Below, piece by piece: positions 30,511 through 39,000 of a DNA stretch of 64,000 nucleotides; within the stretch, counting starts at the first letter, position 1; each line of letters starts with the position of its first letter. The translations under genes and the position numbers were made by a program. The notes under the pieces are model-generated. The model did not search any database and was not told the DNA's origin. It was given only the letters and a program-made list of their open reading frames with translations. The stretch comes from Aquiluna sp. (GTDB lineage Bacteria; Actinomycetota; Actinomycetes; Actinomycetales; Microbacteriaceae), in the NCBI GenBank assembly GCA_017854485.1, contig JAFMHN010000003.1:60862-124861 (forward strand), in the 5' to 3' direction.

Positions 30511-31578
30511 TTGTCCACTGAATTTAATCGCTTTGAGACCTCCAAGCGAGGCTACGACCCGAAAGCGGTCGAGCGCGAACTCAAAGCACTTAACTCAGAG
30601 CTGGTCCGACTGCGCGAACAATACGCCGACACAGCTGAGGAACTCAAGGAGACCAGGTCAAACCTGGAGCAAGCCCAACGAAAGCTTGACAGCACCGCCG
30701 CGCCAAACTTCGCAAGCCTTGGCGCAGAGGCCGCAGAGTTGTTGATTAGAGCCGAGAACTCCGCCCGGGAACTAGAGGAAGCCGCGAGCAGCCAGGCCGC
30801 GGCAGTATTAGAAGAGGCCAATCACCAGGCAGCCAAGTTGCTGGAAATTGCAGAGCAGCAGTACCAAGAACAAATGGGTGCGGCCGAGCGCAGAGCCGCC
30901 CGTCAGGTTGCTGCGGCCAAACACGAGGCCGAGTTACTAACCGCAAACTCTCGCAGCGAGGCCAAGGAACGAATCCAGAGTGCTGAGCTTGAGGTTGCGC
31001 GCATTAGAGGCCAGGCCGCAACTGAGGTTGCTGCAATCAAGACCACGGCCAAGCGAGAGGTTGAAAAAGTCAAGGCAGAGCTAGCGTCCAAGGTTGCATC
31101 TCAGGAGTATGCGACCCTCGACAAGCTAGGAATTGAAAACGCCGCCAAAGAATTAGCAGTAGCCGAATTGGAAGCTAAACTGGCGACAAGGCGCAAAAAG
31201 GCTGAAGAGGAATACCTTGACCTTCACAACAAAGCCGTTGCCGAGACCCAGGGTTACTTGGAATCCGCGAAAAAAGACCTGTCGAGCCTAAAAAAGACAA
31301 TCTCAACGATTCGCCTCGAAATCCAGGCGCTGGAGATGGAGGCCTCTCAGGCACAGGGACGCATTCTTCAAGAGGCTCGCAAGAAAGCTGAGGCGATCGC
31401 TCATAAGGCTGACGTAGAGGCTGCCGAGACCCTGACTGTAGCCAGACAAAAAGCGCTTGAAACCGAAAAAGCGGCCAAGGTTCGAGTTAGTGAAATTGAA
31501 AATAAGGTCAAGTCAAGCGAGCTTTATCTAAAGAAATTGCGTAGCTTGTTAAGCACCACCGATCAGCTGGAGGACTAA
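30511..31578 (+). CDS. DivIVA-like coiled-coil protein
   Basis: A 355-residue, almost entirely helical protein. The N-terminus (FNRFETSKRGYDPKAVEREL) matches the DivIVA-type lipid-binding motif, with a GYD turn and following helix. The rest is a long Ala/Glu/Lys-rich coiled coil (residues 25-350) without glycine breaks. DivIVA proteins mark cell poles or septa and organise actinobacterial polar growth; coiled-coil relatives scaffold cell-wall synthesis. The start is set at TTG 30511 because AAGGA lies 6 nt upstream and the DivIVA motif follows at once; an upstream start at 30469 adds 14 unconvincing residues. The AI-2E gene starts directly after the stop codon. Confidence 0.75.
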   Translation: MSTEFNRFETSKRGYDPKAVERELKALNSELVRLREQYADTAEELKETRSNLEQAQRKLDSTAAPNFASLGAEAAELLIRAENSARELEEAASSQAAAVLEEANHQAAKLLEIAEQQYQEQMGAAERRAARQVAAAKHEAELLTANSRSEAKERIQSAELEVARIRGQAATEVAAIKTTAKREVEKVKAELASKVASQEYATLDKLGIENAAKELAVAELEAKLATRRKKAEEEYLDLHNKAVAETQGYLESAKKDLSSLKKTISTIRLEIQALEMEASQAQGRILQEARKKAEAIAHKADVEAAETLTVARQKALETEKAAKVRVSEIENKVKSSELYLKKLRSLLSTTDQLED

Positions 31579-32631
31579 ATGGAGCAGAGAGCTCGGGTTG
31601 TTAACTCTTTCCAGATCGGTTTGACCGGCGGCATTGGAGTTCTAACCGCAATTGTCATTGGTGCTGCAATCAGCCAGACAGCGACCATCTTGACCTACAT
31701 AGCGATAGCGCTATTTTTGGCGCTAGGCCTCGATCCAGTGGTCCGCTCGCTGACCCAGCGCAAGATTCCAAGGCCGATTGCGGTCGGCATTGTTGTCGTT
31801 GGTTTTCTAGGGTTTGTGGGGTTGGTTATTTGGGCGATAGTCCCGACCGCCGTGTCGGAAGCTACCAAGCTAATCCAACAGGTGCCGGAAATTGCCTCCA
31901 CCCTGGTCACCACCGAGCTGATTGCACAGTGGGATCAGCAGCTAGGCGGAACCATAACCGCAGCAACGGATTCAAGTTTGGAATTCATCACTGACTCAAA
32001 TAACTGGCCCGGGCTCTTAGGTGGGGTGCTGCAGGTGGGAATTGGTGTTCTAACCGGTGTAGTCGGCATCGTGATTGTCGTTATTTTGACCCTTTACTTC
32101 ATGGCTTCACTGGAGTCGATGAAGGACTACCTGGCACTTCTCACCTCGGCTTCTAAGCGTGAGCGATTCAGAAAGCTAACCGACCAAATTGCCTATTCAG
32201 TGGGCCGCTGGGTCATGGGGCAGGCTTCGGTCAGCGCAATTCACGCCACAGTCTTGTTCATCTTCCTATCAATCATTGGCGCACCGTTTGCCTTGCTGTT
32301 GGTGCTGGTGGCCTTCACGGTTTCGCTAATTCCACTGGTTGGACCGATCTCCTCAGCGATTATCGTGACGCTGGTGACCTTGATTGAAGGTCCGCAGTTG
32401 GCGCTTGTGGTAGTGATTTACTATGCCATCTATCTTCAGCTTGAGGCCTACATCATTGCTCCCAGGGTGATGAAGCGAGCAGTGTCGGTCCCAGCTGCAC
32501 TTGTTGTCATCGCTGCATTGATGGGTGGAACGCTCATGGGAGTTCTGGGTGCTGTTATTGCAATCCCAGTGGCAGCTTCAACGCTATTGATCGTTCGTGA
32601 AGTTTGGATGCCTAAGCAGCAGCTTCGCTAA
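31579..32631 (+). CDS. AI-2E family transporter
   Basis: A 350-residue membrane protein with about eight helices, an amphipathic central loop (VPTAVSEATKLIQQVPEIA), and the family's C-terminal pattern (AYIIAPRVMKRAVSVPAALVVIAALMG). Members export signals or ions (AI-2 exporter TqsA, Na+/H+ antiporters); the substrate is not predictable. ATG follows the previous stop with no gap and GGAGG precedes it, so the two genes are translationally coupled. Its TAA stop shares CTAA with the convergent hydrolase gene. Confidence 0.88.
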   Translation: MEQRARVVNSFQIGLTGGIGVLTAIVIGAAISQTATILTYIAIALFLALGLDPVVRSLTQRKIPRPIAVGIVVVGFLGFVGLVIWAIVPTAVSEATKLIQQVPEIASTLVTTELIAQWDQQLGGTITAATDSSLEFITDSNNWPGLLGGVLQVGIGVLTGVVGIVIVVILTLYFMASLESMKDYLALLTSASKRERFRKLTDQIAYSVGRWVMGQASVSAIHATVLFIFLSIIGAPFALLLVLVAFTVSLIPLVGPISSAIIVTLVTLIEGPQLALVVVIYYAIYLQLEAYIIAPRVMKRAVSVPAALVVIAALMGGTLMGVLGAVIAIPVAASTLLIVREVWMPKQQLR

Positions 32632-33335
32632 AAGCTAGTCGGTAGTGGCGCCGAGCCGGGAACGGTAATCTCGGCAATTTGATCTAATACCGATCTGGTG
32701 GCGCGCTCTCCAACCCACAGGTGTTTCTCATCGGCGAACGCAATTACCTGAGCTTTGGGCACAACCGCAAACCCAGCCGTCGCCTCTGCAGGCGGCAAGA
32801 ACTCATCTAGCTCAGGAACAAGCGCTACTAGCGGCCTATCAAAATCATTCCACCTAGACAGGTCCTGCTGCGTTGCGCGATGAAGCGGCGGAGACAGCAG
32901 GATTGCTCCAAGGATGTCATGGTCTGGCCCGTACTTGATCGCCAGTTCAGTACCAAAGGACCAGCCAACCAACCAAGGCTTTGGAAGCCCCTGGTCGGCG
33001 CAAAACTTGATTGCGGCCGCAACATCTGCCGCCTCGCCGACGCCACCATCAAAGCTCCCCTGTGAGGTGCCCCTGGGCGAAGTTGTTCCTCGGGTATTGA
33101 ACCTGAGTACCGCCGCAGAGATCATTGCAGGTAGTCGGTTGGCCGCCTTGCGCAGAATATGTGAGTCCATAAACCCACCGTGGGTTGGAAGCGGGTGCAG
33201 AGTAATCAGCGTCACTGCTGGCACGGACTCTGCCGGCAGTGCTAGCTCACCAACCAAGGTCAGGCCGTCGCCGGTGTGAAGCTCGATGTCCTCTCGGATG
33301 CCAGGCAGGATTGTTCCAGATCTAATTTCTTCCAC
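32628..33335 (-). CDS. Alpha/beta hydrolase
   Basis: A 235-residue serine hydrolase of the alpha/beta fold. Nucleophile elbow GWSFGTE (Ser about residue 120), an oxyanion-type TLHPLPTHGG early in the protein, an acidic residue in VPELDEFLPP, and His in DEKHLWVG near the C-terminus complete a likely triad. The substrate is unknown; esterase or acyl-peptide hydrolase relatives are possible. GTG 33335 overlaps the stop codon of the preceding small gene (TAGTG). No adjacent pathway genes identify its role. Confidence 0.8.
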   Translation of the reverse strand: MEEIRSGTILPGIREDIELHTGDGLTLVGELALPAESVPAVTLITLHPLPTHGGFMDSHILRKAANRLPAMISAAVLRFNTRGTTSPRGTSQGSFDGGVGEAADVAAAIKFCADQGLPKPWLVGWSFGTELAIKYGPDHDILGAILLSPPLHRATQQDLSRWNDFDRPLVALVPELDEFLPPAEATAGFAVVPKAQVIAFADEKHLWVGERATRSVLDQIAEITVPGSAPLPTSF

Positions 33336-33631
33336 TAGGTCAGCATCCCATCAAATAGCTTCCAGCAATGATTGTGAAAATGACGCCTGGTTTCAACACC
33401 GCGATGAAGGTCCCAGGCAACTGTGTGGGTCAGACCCGGTTCAATTTCGATTCTGCAGACTGGGCAAAGCCAACTCTTTCCGGCCTCTGCATTGGTGCCC
33501 GAGGTCTGCTGGACCTGGAATTCATTGCCTCGTTTGAATTCAACTTTCGGAAGTGAGGTGCGGACCAGATTTAGATCCAGTTCCCGGTATTCCCGCTTCG
33601 GAGCATTTCGGCGTGGTCTTTTTGCAACCAT
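33335..33631 (-). CDS. Small Cys/His protein, possible zinc ribbon
   Basis: A 98-residue basic protein. The N-terminal third is Arg/Lys-rich (KRPRRNAPKREYRE). The C-terminal half has LCPVCRIEIEPGLTH, then RRHFHNHCW, a C-x2-C ... H-x-H-x-C arrangement that could bind one zinc. I recognise it only as a conserved uncharacterised actinobacterial type, sometimes labelled ATP/GTP-binding without visible P-loop. ATG overlaps the stop of the preceding secreted-protein gene (TAATG) and its stop overlaps the hydrolase start, so the three are probably one operon. Confidence 0.55.
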   Translation of the reverse strand: MVAKRPRRNAPKREYRELDLNLVRTSLPKVEFKRGNEFQVQQTSGTNAEAGKSWLCPVCRIEIEPGLTHTVAWDLHRGVETRRHFHNHCWKLFDGMLT

Positions 33632-34206
33632 TAGTACCAGTTGTGCTCATCAGAGTGAGCTAGAGCTGCACACGGGGAACTGTAGCGACCATCGATGTAA
33701 CTGATGCCCCACCTAATTTGGGTTTCTGGGTTGGTGCGCCAGTCTGGTCCAGCCGAGGCCATTTTGCTAGCTGGCAGCGACTGCGGTATGCCATAGGCCC
33801 CGGATGACTTATTCGTCGCGCTCCAGCGCCAATTGCTTTCCCGCTCCCAGAGCTTGACTAGGCACGAGTACTGGGCAAAATCCCAGCCCTTGGCTGAAAC
33901 CTGTTCAAGCGCGAATGACTTTGCTGTTCCCGGATCTGGGTAGGCTGCGTTTTTTACGACCAATCGAACCGCATTCGCACCATCGACCAGCTCAAATAGT
34001 CCGCGCTCGAAGTCCTGGCCGGCGATGGGCTGCACAGTTAGCTTTTGGTAAGTCATGTCGCGATCAAAGCTCTGCAAGCTCTCCGAGGACGCGAATGCTC
34101 CCGAGTAAGGATCGACAGCCGTGAGCATGACCAGGGAAGAGACAAAGACAAAGCCCAAGCCGGAACTAATCCGGGGGCGCAACCCTTGTGATCTGTGTTT
34201 GGCCAA
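33631..34206 (-). CDS. Secreted SLT/Rpf-like muralytic-domain protein
   Basis: A 191-residue exported protein. A basic N-terminus and hydrophobic segment (GLGFVFVSSLVMLTAV) form a signal peptide. The C-terminal 75 residues carry the lysozyme-fold signature of aggregation-promoting-factor and transglycosylase-like proteins: LWERESNWRWSATN with the catalytic Glu, SSGAYGIPQSLPASKM, QIRWGISYIDGRYSSPC, and a final WY. It is likely to cut or bind peptidoglycan. The start is TTG at 34206 with AAGGAG 5 nt upstream. Confidence 0.8.
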   Translation of the reverse strand: MAKHRSQGLRPRISSGLGFVFVSSLVMLTAVDPYSGAFASSESLQSFDRDMTYQKLTVQPIAGQDFERGLFELVDGANAVRLVVKNAAYPDPGTAKSFALEQVSAKGWDFAQYSCLVKLWERESNWRWSATNKSSGAYGIPQSLPASKMASAGPDWRTNPETQIRWGISYIDGRYSSPCAALAHSDEHNWY

Positions 34207-34256
34207 TTTTGCTCCTTGCGACCTCTAAGCCTATTGGGGCTTTAGCATTCGAGCAA

Positions 34257-34799
34257 TCAGCTCAGAGCTTTCTGTTTGTTCATGGCGCTAGCAACCAGCG
34301 AACAGAAATCATCCACTTCCGCCCTACCGAATCCGGATCGAGCACGACCGAGCTCGCGGGTTCGCACTTCAAAGGCCTCCGGAGAAATCAGCTCTCCCCG
34401 CACCACTGCTATGCCCGCAATCAGCGACTTCACGTGTGATTTTCGGTAGCCGCGTCGCTCAATGCTGAAGCTCTCTACAGCTCCGACTTTTAGAACCTGA
34501 GAAATCGCCTTGGTTGCTGCTCGCAGCTCCGATGCTAGCTGGGATTTGCCACCGCGTCTCATGCGGTGGCTGATCTCCCTGGTTTCCAAAGTGTCGGCCA
34601 ACTTAGCAAGCGTGTTGTCCACTGCCTTTATCTGATAGCCACCCGGAACCAGTGCGAATCTGACTGCGGTCACCATGGAAGAGGTCACTAGGTTGCGCTG
34701 CGGTTCACCAAATTGTGTTTCCACTCTGCGCATGAACACGTCGACTTGAGCCGGGTCATAACCGGCAATACCTTCATGATTCAGCGCAAACATTCTCAA
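34257..34799 (-). CDS. DivIVA-domain protein
   Basis: A 180-residue protein with two DivIVA-type half motifs: GIAGYDPAQVDVFMRRVE near the N-terminus and GFGRAEVDDFCSLVASAM near the C-terminus, joined by a helical basic region. It lacks a long coiled coil, so it is unlike full DivIVA. A further pair of FSIERRGYRKSHVKSLI-like segments suggests internal duplication of the motif. TTG 34799 overlaps the cdsA stop by 4 bp (TTGA); ATG two codons later is an alternative. The role is unknown; a link to membrane or envelope growth is suggested by cdsA. Confidence 0.65.
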   Translation of the reverse strand: MRMFALNHEGIAGYDPAQVDVFMRRVETQFGEPQRNLVTSSMVTAVRFALVPGGYQIKAVDNTLAKLADTLETREISHRMRRGGKSQLASELRAATKAISQVLKVGAVESFSIERRGYRKSHVKSLIAGIAVVRGELISPEAFEVRTRELGRARSGFGRAEVDDFCSLVASAMNKQKALS

Positions 34800-35617
34800 A
34801 ACACCATCTGACTTAGCAGGAAGGCAACAAATGACGACGGAATAAGCGAGTCAATGCGATCCAGAACCCCTCCGTGTCCTGGAAGGACTGTCCCCATGTC
34901 TTTCACATTCAAGTCGCGCTTGAGTAGTGACTCGGACAGGTCGCCAAGCACTGAACTCATCAGAATCGCTGCTCCGAAGAGTAAGCCGAACCAAAATGAG
35001 GCAGGCGTCAACAGCACCAGCAGCTGCCCACCGACAAGTGCTCCGACTATTGATGCCCCAAGGCCCTCCCAGGTCTTTTTAGGACTGATTTCCGGGGAGA
35101 GCTTGGTTTTGCCGAAGAATCTCCCAATCAGGTAGCCAAAGGTGTCGATTGCGACAACGGTAAGCACCATTCCCAGGACCCAGGCTCTTCCACCCGGGAT
35201 ATCCACAAGCTGAATCGCAAAGCTCAGAAGCACCGGCACATAGACCAGCACAAATGCAGTTCCGCCGAAATCACGAAGTGTTTGCTTCGTGCTCTGCCTT
35301 GTAGACTGAACTAGAAGCGTCAAAATTCGCCAGGCCACGAGAGCTCCGAAGGCGACCAGGAAACCCAGCCACTGACCCATGGCCCCGAAAAGGTAGGTTG
35401 CAATCAAGATCGCGGGCGCCAGGGCAGCAATAAGCCTTGGGACATGCCAGCCGGCTTGCCTCATGGCTCGAGCGAGTTCAGCAGCGGCAAACCCCGATGC
35501 CAGCGCAACCAGCAGGGTAAAAGCAAGCGGATGCAGAAGTGAGAGCAAAAACACACCGCCAAGGCTGAAACCGACCGCTAATCGCGGTCCCAGGGTTCTA
35601 GTCTTGGCGCTTTCCAC
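34796..35617 (-). CDS. cdsA: Phosphatidate cytidylyltransferase
   Basis: A 273-residue integral membrane enzyme that makes CDP-diacylglycerol from phosphatidate and CTP, the branch point of phospholipid synthesis. About eight hydrophobic helices, then the family C-terminal signature: SVLGDLSESLLKRDLNVKD followed by LPGHGGVLDRIDSL. SPKKTWEG is also present. GTG 35617 follows the frr stop at once. Order rpsB-tsf-pyrH-frr-cdsA is widely conserved. Confidence 0.95.
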   Translation of the reverse strand: MESAKTRTLGPRLAVGFSLGGVFLLSLLHPLAFTLLVALASGFAAAELARAMRQAGWHVPRLIAALAPAILIATYLFGAMGQWLGFLVAFGALVAWRILTLLVQSTRQSTKQTLRDFGGTAFVLVYVPVLLSFAIQLVDIPGGRAWVLGMVLTVVAIDTFGYLIGRFFGKTKLSPEISPKKTWEGLGASIVGALVGGQLLVLLTPASFWFGLLFGAAILMSSVLGDLSESLLKRDLNVKDMGTVLPGHGGVLDRIDSLIPSSFVAFLLSQMVF

Positions 35618-36178
35618 TTAGACCTCTAGCAGCTCAGCTTCTTTGTTCTTTAGGGCCTCGTCGATGCGGTCAGTGTGAGTCTTGGTCAGAGCCTCGAGTT
35701 CTTTCTCAGCCCTGTCCACCTCGTCTTCACCAGCACCACCATCTTTTTTGACTGCCTCTAAAGCGTCCTTGGCTCCGCGCCTGATGCTTCGCACTGAAAC
35801 TCGGCCGTGCTCTGCCTTGTCGCGAGTGAGCTTCACGTATTCCTTACGGCGCTCCTCGGTTAGTTCGGGAAGATTAATCCTGATTATTTCGCCGTCGCTG
35901 TTGGGCTGAGCACCTAGGTTTGGCATTGCGCTCAGCGCCTTCTCGATGGCAGGCAATGCACTCTTGTCGTATGGGTTGATGATGATCGAGCGCGCCTCTG
36001 GGTTCTGAATCGAACCTAGTTGTGAGATTGGGGTCATGGTTCCGTAGTAATCCACCATGACCTTCTGGAACATAGCTGGGTTAGCCCGCCCGGTTCTCAC
36101 CGAAGCAAAGTCATCCTTGGTCGCCTCGAGCGCCTTCTCCATCTTTTCCTTGGCGCCCGCCATAATTTCGCTAATCAT
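35618..36178 (-). CDS. frr: Ribosome recycling factor
   Basis: A 186-residue factor that, with EF-G, splits post-termination ribosomes. The family layout is complete: an N-terminal helix, [24 protein letters not shown] (about residues 22-45), [17 protein letters not shown], and the C-terminal helices ending in [13 protein letters not shown]. The length is typical. ATG 36178 has a purine-rich AAGGA directly upstream. Confidence 0.98.
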   Translation of the reverse strand: MISEIMAGAKEKMEKALEATKDDFASVRTGRANPAMFQKVMVDYYGTMTPISQLGSIQNPEARSIIINPYDKSALPAIEKALSAMPNLGAQPNSDGEIIRINLPELTEERRKEYVKLTRDKAEHGRVSVRSIRRGAKDALEAVKKDGGAGEDEVDRAEKELEALTKTHTDRIDEALKNKEAELLEV

Positions 36179-36196
36179 TTCCTTGCTCCTTCTGAC

Positions 36197-36898
36197 CTAG
36201 GCCTGAACCCTAGTGCCCACATCTTCACCCAATAGGGCCTGAGAAATATCGTCCATGCCGAACACTCGCATCGGCATTTTGTTGTCCATGCAAAGCGAGA
36301 ATGCGGTTGAATCCACAACTTTCAATCCCTGCACCAAGGCATCCTGATAACTGATTTCAACCAGCTTCTTCGCATCTGGATTCACCCGAGGGTCCGAAGA
36401 GTAAACTCCGTCCACTCCATTTTTTGCAACCAGCACCTCATCAGCGTCAATCTCAAGGGCGCGCTGGGCGGCGACGGTGTCGGTAGAGAAATAAGGTAAG
36501 CCAGCGCCCGCTCCAAAAATCACTATGCGGCCCTTCTCCAGGTGCCTAATTGCCCGGAGCGGAAGATATGGTTCGGCAACCTGCGCCATTGAGATCGCGG
36601 TCTGGACTCTAACGTCGGCTCCTGCCTGCTCAATAAAGTCTTGAAGTGCAAGGGCGTTCATGACGGTTCCGAGCATTCCCATGTAGTCGGCCCGACCGCG
36701 ATCCATGCCTCGGTTTGACAGCTCGGCCCCGCGGAAAAAGTTGCCGCCTCCGACCACAATTGCGATCTCAACGCTCGCAGAAGCCTCAGCAATTTTCTTT
36801 GCGATTTCAGATACGACATCTGGGTTTACGCCCAGTCCTCCGGCACCAAATGCCTCACCCGATATTTTGAGAAGAACTCTTCTTTTTTTGGTCTCCAA
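36197..36898 (-). CDS. pyrH: UMP kinase
   Basis: A 233-residue amino-acid-kinase-fold enzyme that phosphorylates UMP to UDP in pyrimidine nucleotide synthesis. Visible: LLKISGEAF, the glycine loop [31 protein letters not shown], and [23 protein letters not shown]. The start is TTG 36898 with GGAGG 5 nt upstream; the resulting [14 protein letters not shown] agrees with the family. Confidence 0.97.
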   Translation of the reverse strand: METKKRRVLLKISGEAFGAGGLGVNPDVVSEIAKKIAEASASVEIAIVVGGGNFFRGAELSNRGMDRGRADYMGMLGTVMNALALQDFIEQAGADVRVQTAISMAQVAEPYLPLRAIRHLEKGRIVIFGAGAGLPYFSTDTVAAQRALEIDADEVLVAKNGVDGVYSSDPRVNPDAKKLVEISYQDALVQGLKVVDSTAFSLCMDNKMPMRVFGMDDISQALLGEDVGTRVQA

Positions 36899-36945
36899 CT
36901 AGTCCTCCAACAATCGCACGGTTCGCTACCAATACTAGAGCGAAA

Positions 36946-36990
36946 AAGGAAACGGGCCCGGTCAAAGACCGAGCCCGCTCACTTTTTTTG
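36946..36990. terminator. Intrinsic terminator after tsf
   Basis: A GC-rich hairpin (gCGGGCTCGGTC / GACCGGGCCCGt on the minus strand, 3-nt loop) with T-rich tracts on both sides (TTTCCTTTTT on the minus strand, ACTTTTTTTG on the plus). It lies between tsf and pyrH and probably ends or attenuates the rpsB-tsf transcript. Confidence 0.85.
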
Positions 36991-36992
36991 AA

Positions 36993-37820
36993 CTAAACAC
37001 CAACGCGCAATCTGGTGAAACTAGTGATGGTCAGTCCAGCTGCCTTAGCAACCTGAGCGACGCTTTGCTTGGAGTCCTTGGCGAATGCCTGGTCTAGCAA
37101 ACAGGTTTCCTTGAAGAAACCGGTCACGCGACCCTCAACAATCTTGTCGAGTGCAGCCTCTGGCTTGCCCTCGTTGCGAGCTGTCTCAGCTGCGATTTCG
37201 CGCTCCTGAGTAACGACCTGCTCTGGGACATCTTCACGTGAAAGATACACAGGGCTGAAAGCTGCGATGTGAACCGCGATGTCGTGAGCAGTCTCTGCGT
37301 CTGACCCCTCGTAGCCAAGCAAGACGCCAACCTGAGGAGGCAGGTCTTTGCTGGTGCGGTGCAAGTAAGCGTCGATTCCAGGAGCGGAGACGACCTCAAC
37401 CTTGCGAAGCTCCACCTTCTCCCCCATGATCGCTGCCTTGTCAGTGATTGAGTCAGCTACGGTGGCGCCGTCAAGCGGAGCAGCAAGTGCTTCCTCAACG
37501 GTTGTTGCGCCGGCAGCTGAGATTGCATCCGCAACCTGATCTGCGAGAGCTACAAAGTTCTCTGCCTTGGCAACGAAGTCAGTCTCACAAGCCAATTCGA
37601 TTAGCAGTCCGGTCTCGCCAGAGATTCGGGAAACAACTAGCCCATTTGAAGTGGTGCGACCCTCACGCTTTGAAACACCCTTTAGGCCCTTGAGCCTTAG
37701 GACTTCAAAAGCCTTCTCGATGTCGCCGTTTGCTTCATCCAAAGCACCCTTGCAGTCCATCATTCCGGCGCCAGACTTCTCGCGAAGCGCCTTTACGTCC
37801 TGAGCTGTGTAGTTAGCCAT
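36993..37820 (-). CDS. tsf: Elongation factor Ts
   Basis: A 275-residue nucleotide exchange factor for EF-Tu. It shows the N-terminal UBA-like domain (VKALREKSGAGMMDCKGALDEANGD), the TGLLIELACETDFVA strand of the core, and the HIAAFSPVYLSREDVP region. ATG 37820 overlaps the rpsB stop (TAATG), so the two are coupled. Confidence 0.98.
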   Translation of the reverse strand: MANYTAQDVKALREKSGAGMMDCKGALDEANGDIEKAFEVLRLKGLKGVSKREGRTTSNGLVVSRISGETGLLIELACETDFVAKAENFVALADQVADAISAAGATTVEEALAAPLDGATVADSITDKAAIMGEKVELRKVEVVSAPGIDAYLHRTSKDLPPQVGVLLGYEGSDAETAHDIAVHIAAFSPVYLSREDVPEQVVTQEREIAAETARNEGKPEAALDKIVEGRVTGFFKETCLLDQAFAKDSKQSVAQVAKAAGLTITSFTRLRVGV

Positions 37821-38752
37821 TATGCGTCCTTCTTGTCTGCCTCAGCCTCAGCAGCTGGGGTCTCAGCGGCAGCCTCAGGCGCCGCTTCAGGCTTTTCGGT
37901 CTTCTTTGCCGCTGGCTTCTTGTCGGCTGCCTTTGGAGCGGCCTTCTTTGCAGGTGCAGCAGCCTTAGCCTCGTCTGACTCTGGCGCGCTAGCCTCGGAG
38001 CCCTGCTCTAGAAGCTCGCGCTCCCACTCAGCTAGTGGCTCAGCCTGCTCTTCGCCCTTGCTGTGGCGAGCAATCATGCCGTCTGCAGCAGCGTCAGCAA
38101 TTACCTTGGTAAGGATTTCGATGGAGCGAATCGCGTCATCGTTTCCAGGGATTCCAATGGTTACGTCCTCTGGGTCGCAGTTGGTGTCAAGAATTGCGAT
38201 AACTGGGATTCCAAGCTTCTTGGCCTCAGTAATTGCGAGGTGCTCCTTGATGGTGTCAACAACCCATAGCGCACTTGGGGTCTTGCTCATGTTACGAATA
38301 CCACCGAGTGACTTCTCTAGCTTGTCGCGCTCGCGACGGAAGATCAAAAGCTCTTTCTTGGTGAAGCTTGACTTGCTGGCGTCATCGAAGTCCATGGTGT
38401 CCAGCTCCTTCAGTCGCTGGATTCGCTTGTTGACGGTGTTGAAGTTTGTTAGCAGTCCACCCAACCAACGCTGGTTGATATACGGCTGACCCACGCGCTT
38501 GGCCTCAACAGAAATAACTTCCTGGGCCTGCTTCTTGGTTCCAACGAACATGATCGATCCACCGTTAGCAACGATGTCCTTCACGAAGTTGTAGGCCTGG
38601 TCAATCTGGGTTACAGACTGCTGCAGGTCGATGATGTAGATGCCGGAGCGGTCGGTAAGAATGAACCGCTTCATCTTTGGGTTCCAACGACGAGTCTGGT
38701 GCCCGAAGTGAACTCCCGCGTCTAGTAGCTGACGCATTGTGATCATGGCCAA
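37820..38752 (-). CDS. rpsB: 30S ribosomal protein S2
   Basis: A 310-residue S2. The core (about residues 1-225) is canonical: [50 protein letters not shown]. The last 75-80 residues are an extension rich in Ala, Lys, Glu and Pro, longer than in most S2 proteins. The start is TTG 38752: AGGAGG lies 5 nt upstream, and the product (M-A-M-I-T-M-R) aligns with homologues; an ATG two codons later has poorer spacing. The TTG sits inside the perfect palindrome GGCCAATTGGCC (38747-38758), which could affect initiation. Confidence 0.97.
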   Translation of the reverse strand: MAMITMRQLLDAGVHFGHQTRRWNPKMKRFILTDRSGIYIIDLQQSVTQIDQAYNFVKDIVANGGSIMFVGTKKQAQEVISVEAKRVGQPYINQRWLGGLLTNFNTVNKRIQRLKELDTMDFDDASKSSFTKKELLIFRRERDKLEKSLGGIRNMSKTPSALWVVDTIKEHLAITEAKKLGIPVIAILDTNCDPEDVTIGIPGNDDAIRSIEILTKVIADAAADGMIARHSKGEEQAEPLAEWERELLEQGSEASAPESDEAKAAAPAKKAAPKAADKKPAAKKTEKPEAAPEAAAETPAAEAEADKKDA

Positions 38753-38837
38753 TTGGCCCTCCTCTTGGATGCGCGAGGCATCCGCTCAGTTTTATGATTC
38801 AACCGGTCGGTCAAATCCCTGGCATTCCTTCTGACAG

Positions 38838-38864
38838 CACCTATTGCTAGGACCGAGTTGTCAA
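38838..38864 (-). promoter_or_regulatory. Candidate rpsB promoter
   Basis: On the minus strand a perfect -35 box TTGACA (38864-38859) is followed after 15 nt by TAGGTG, a poor -10 match. It lies about 85 nt upstream of the rpsB start. The -35 is clear; the -10 assignment is uncertain. Confidence 0.35.
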
Positions 38865-38901
38865 AGTGATTGGAACACGCGAATTCGCCAAAAACCAAAA
38901 G

Positions 38902-38968
38902 GCTTATGACGTCTTATAAGCATACCAAGCAATCTGGGGGTTTTGCTAGCCCATAAGCGGCTAAACCC
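38902..38968. repeat. Two hairpins in the rpsB / M23 divergent gap
   Basis: GCTTAT (38902-38907) pairs with ATAAGC (38916-38921). A second, longer stem pairs GGGTT (38938-38942) with AACCC (38964-38968) and TAGCC (38947-38951) with GGCTA (38959-38963), with a 4-nt bulge. Both lie in the 248-bp gap, before the M23-like gene on the plus strand. No T-tract follows, so they are not standard terminators. The rest of the gap holds the candidate rpsB promoter and no gene. Confidence 0.4.
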
Positions 38969-39000
38969 GCTATGAAACCGACTTCGGCAAGGCTTTTGAC

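Noticed and set aside
37833..38489. Long plus-strand frame of 218 codons opposite rpsB
   Set aside because: It lies wholly antisense to a certain ribosomal protein gene; its Ala/Ser-rich sequence mirrors the Ala/Lys tail and codon bias of rpsB, with no start signal or family likeness.
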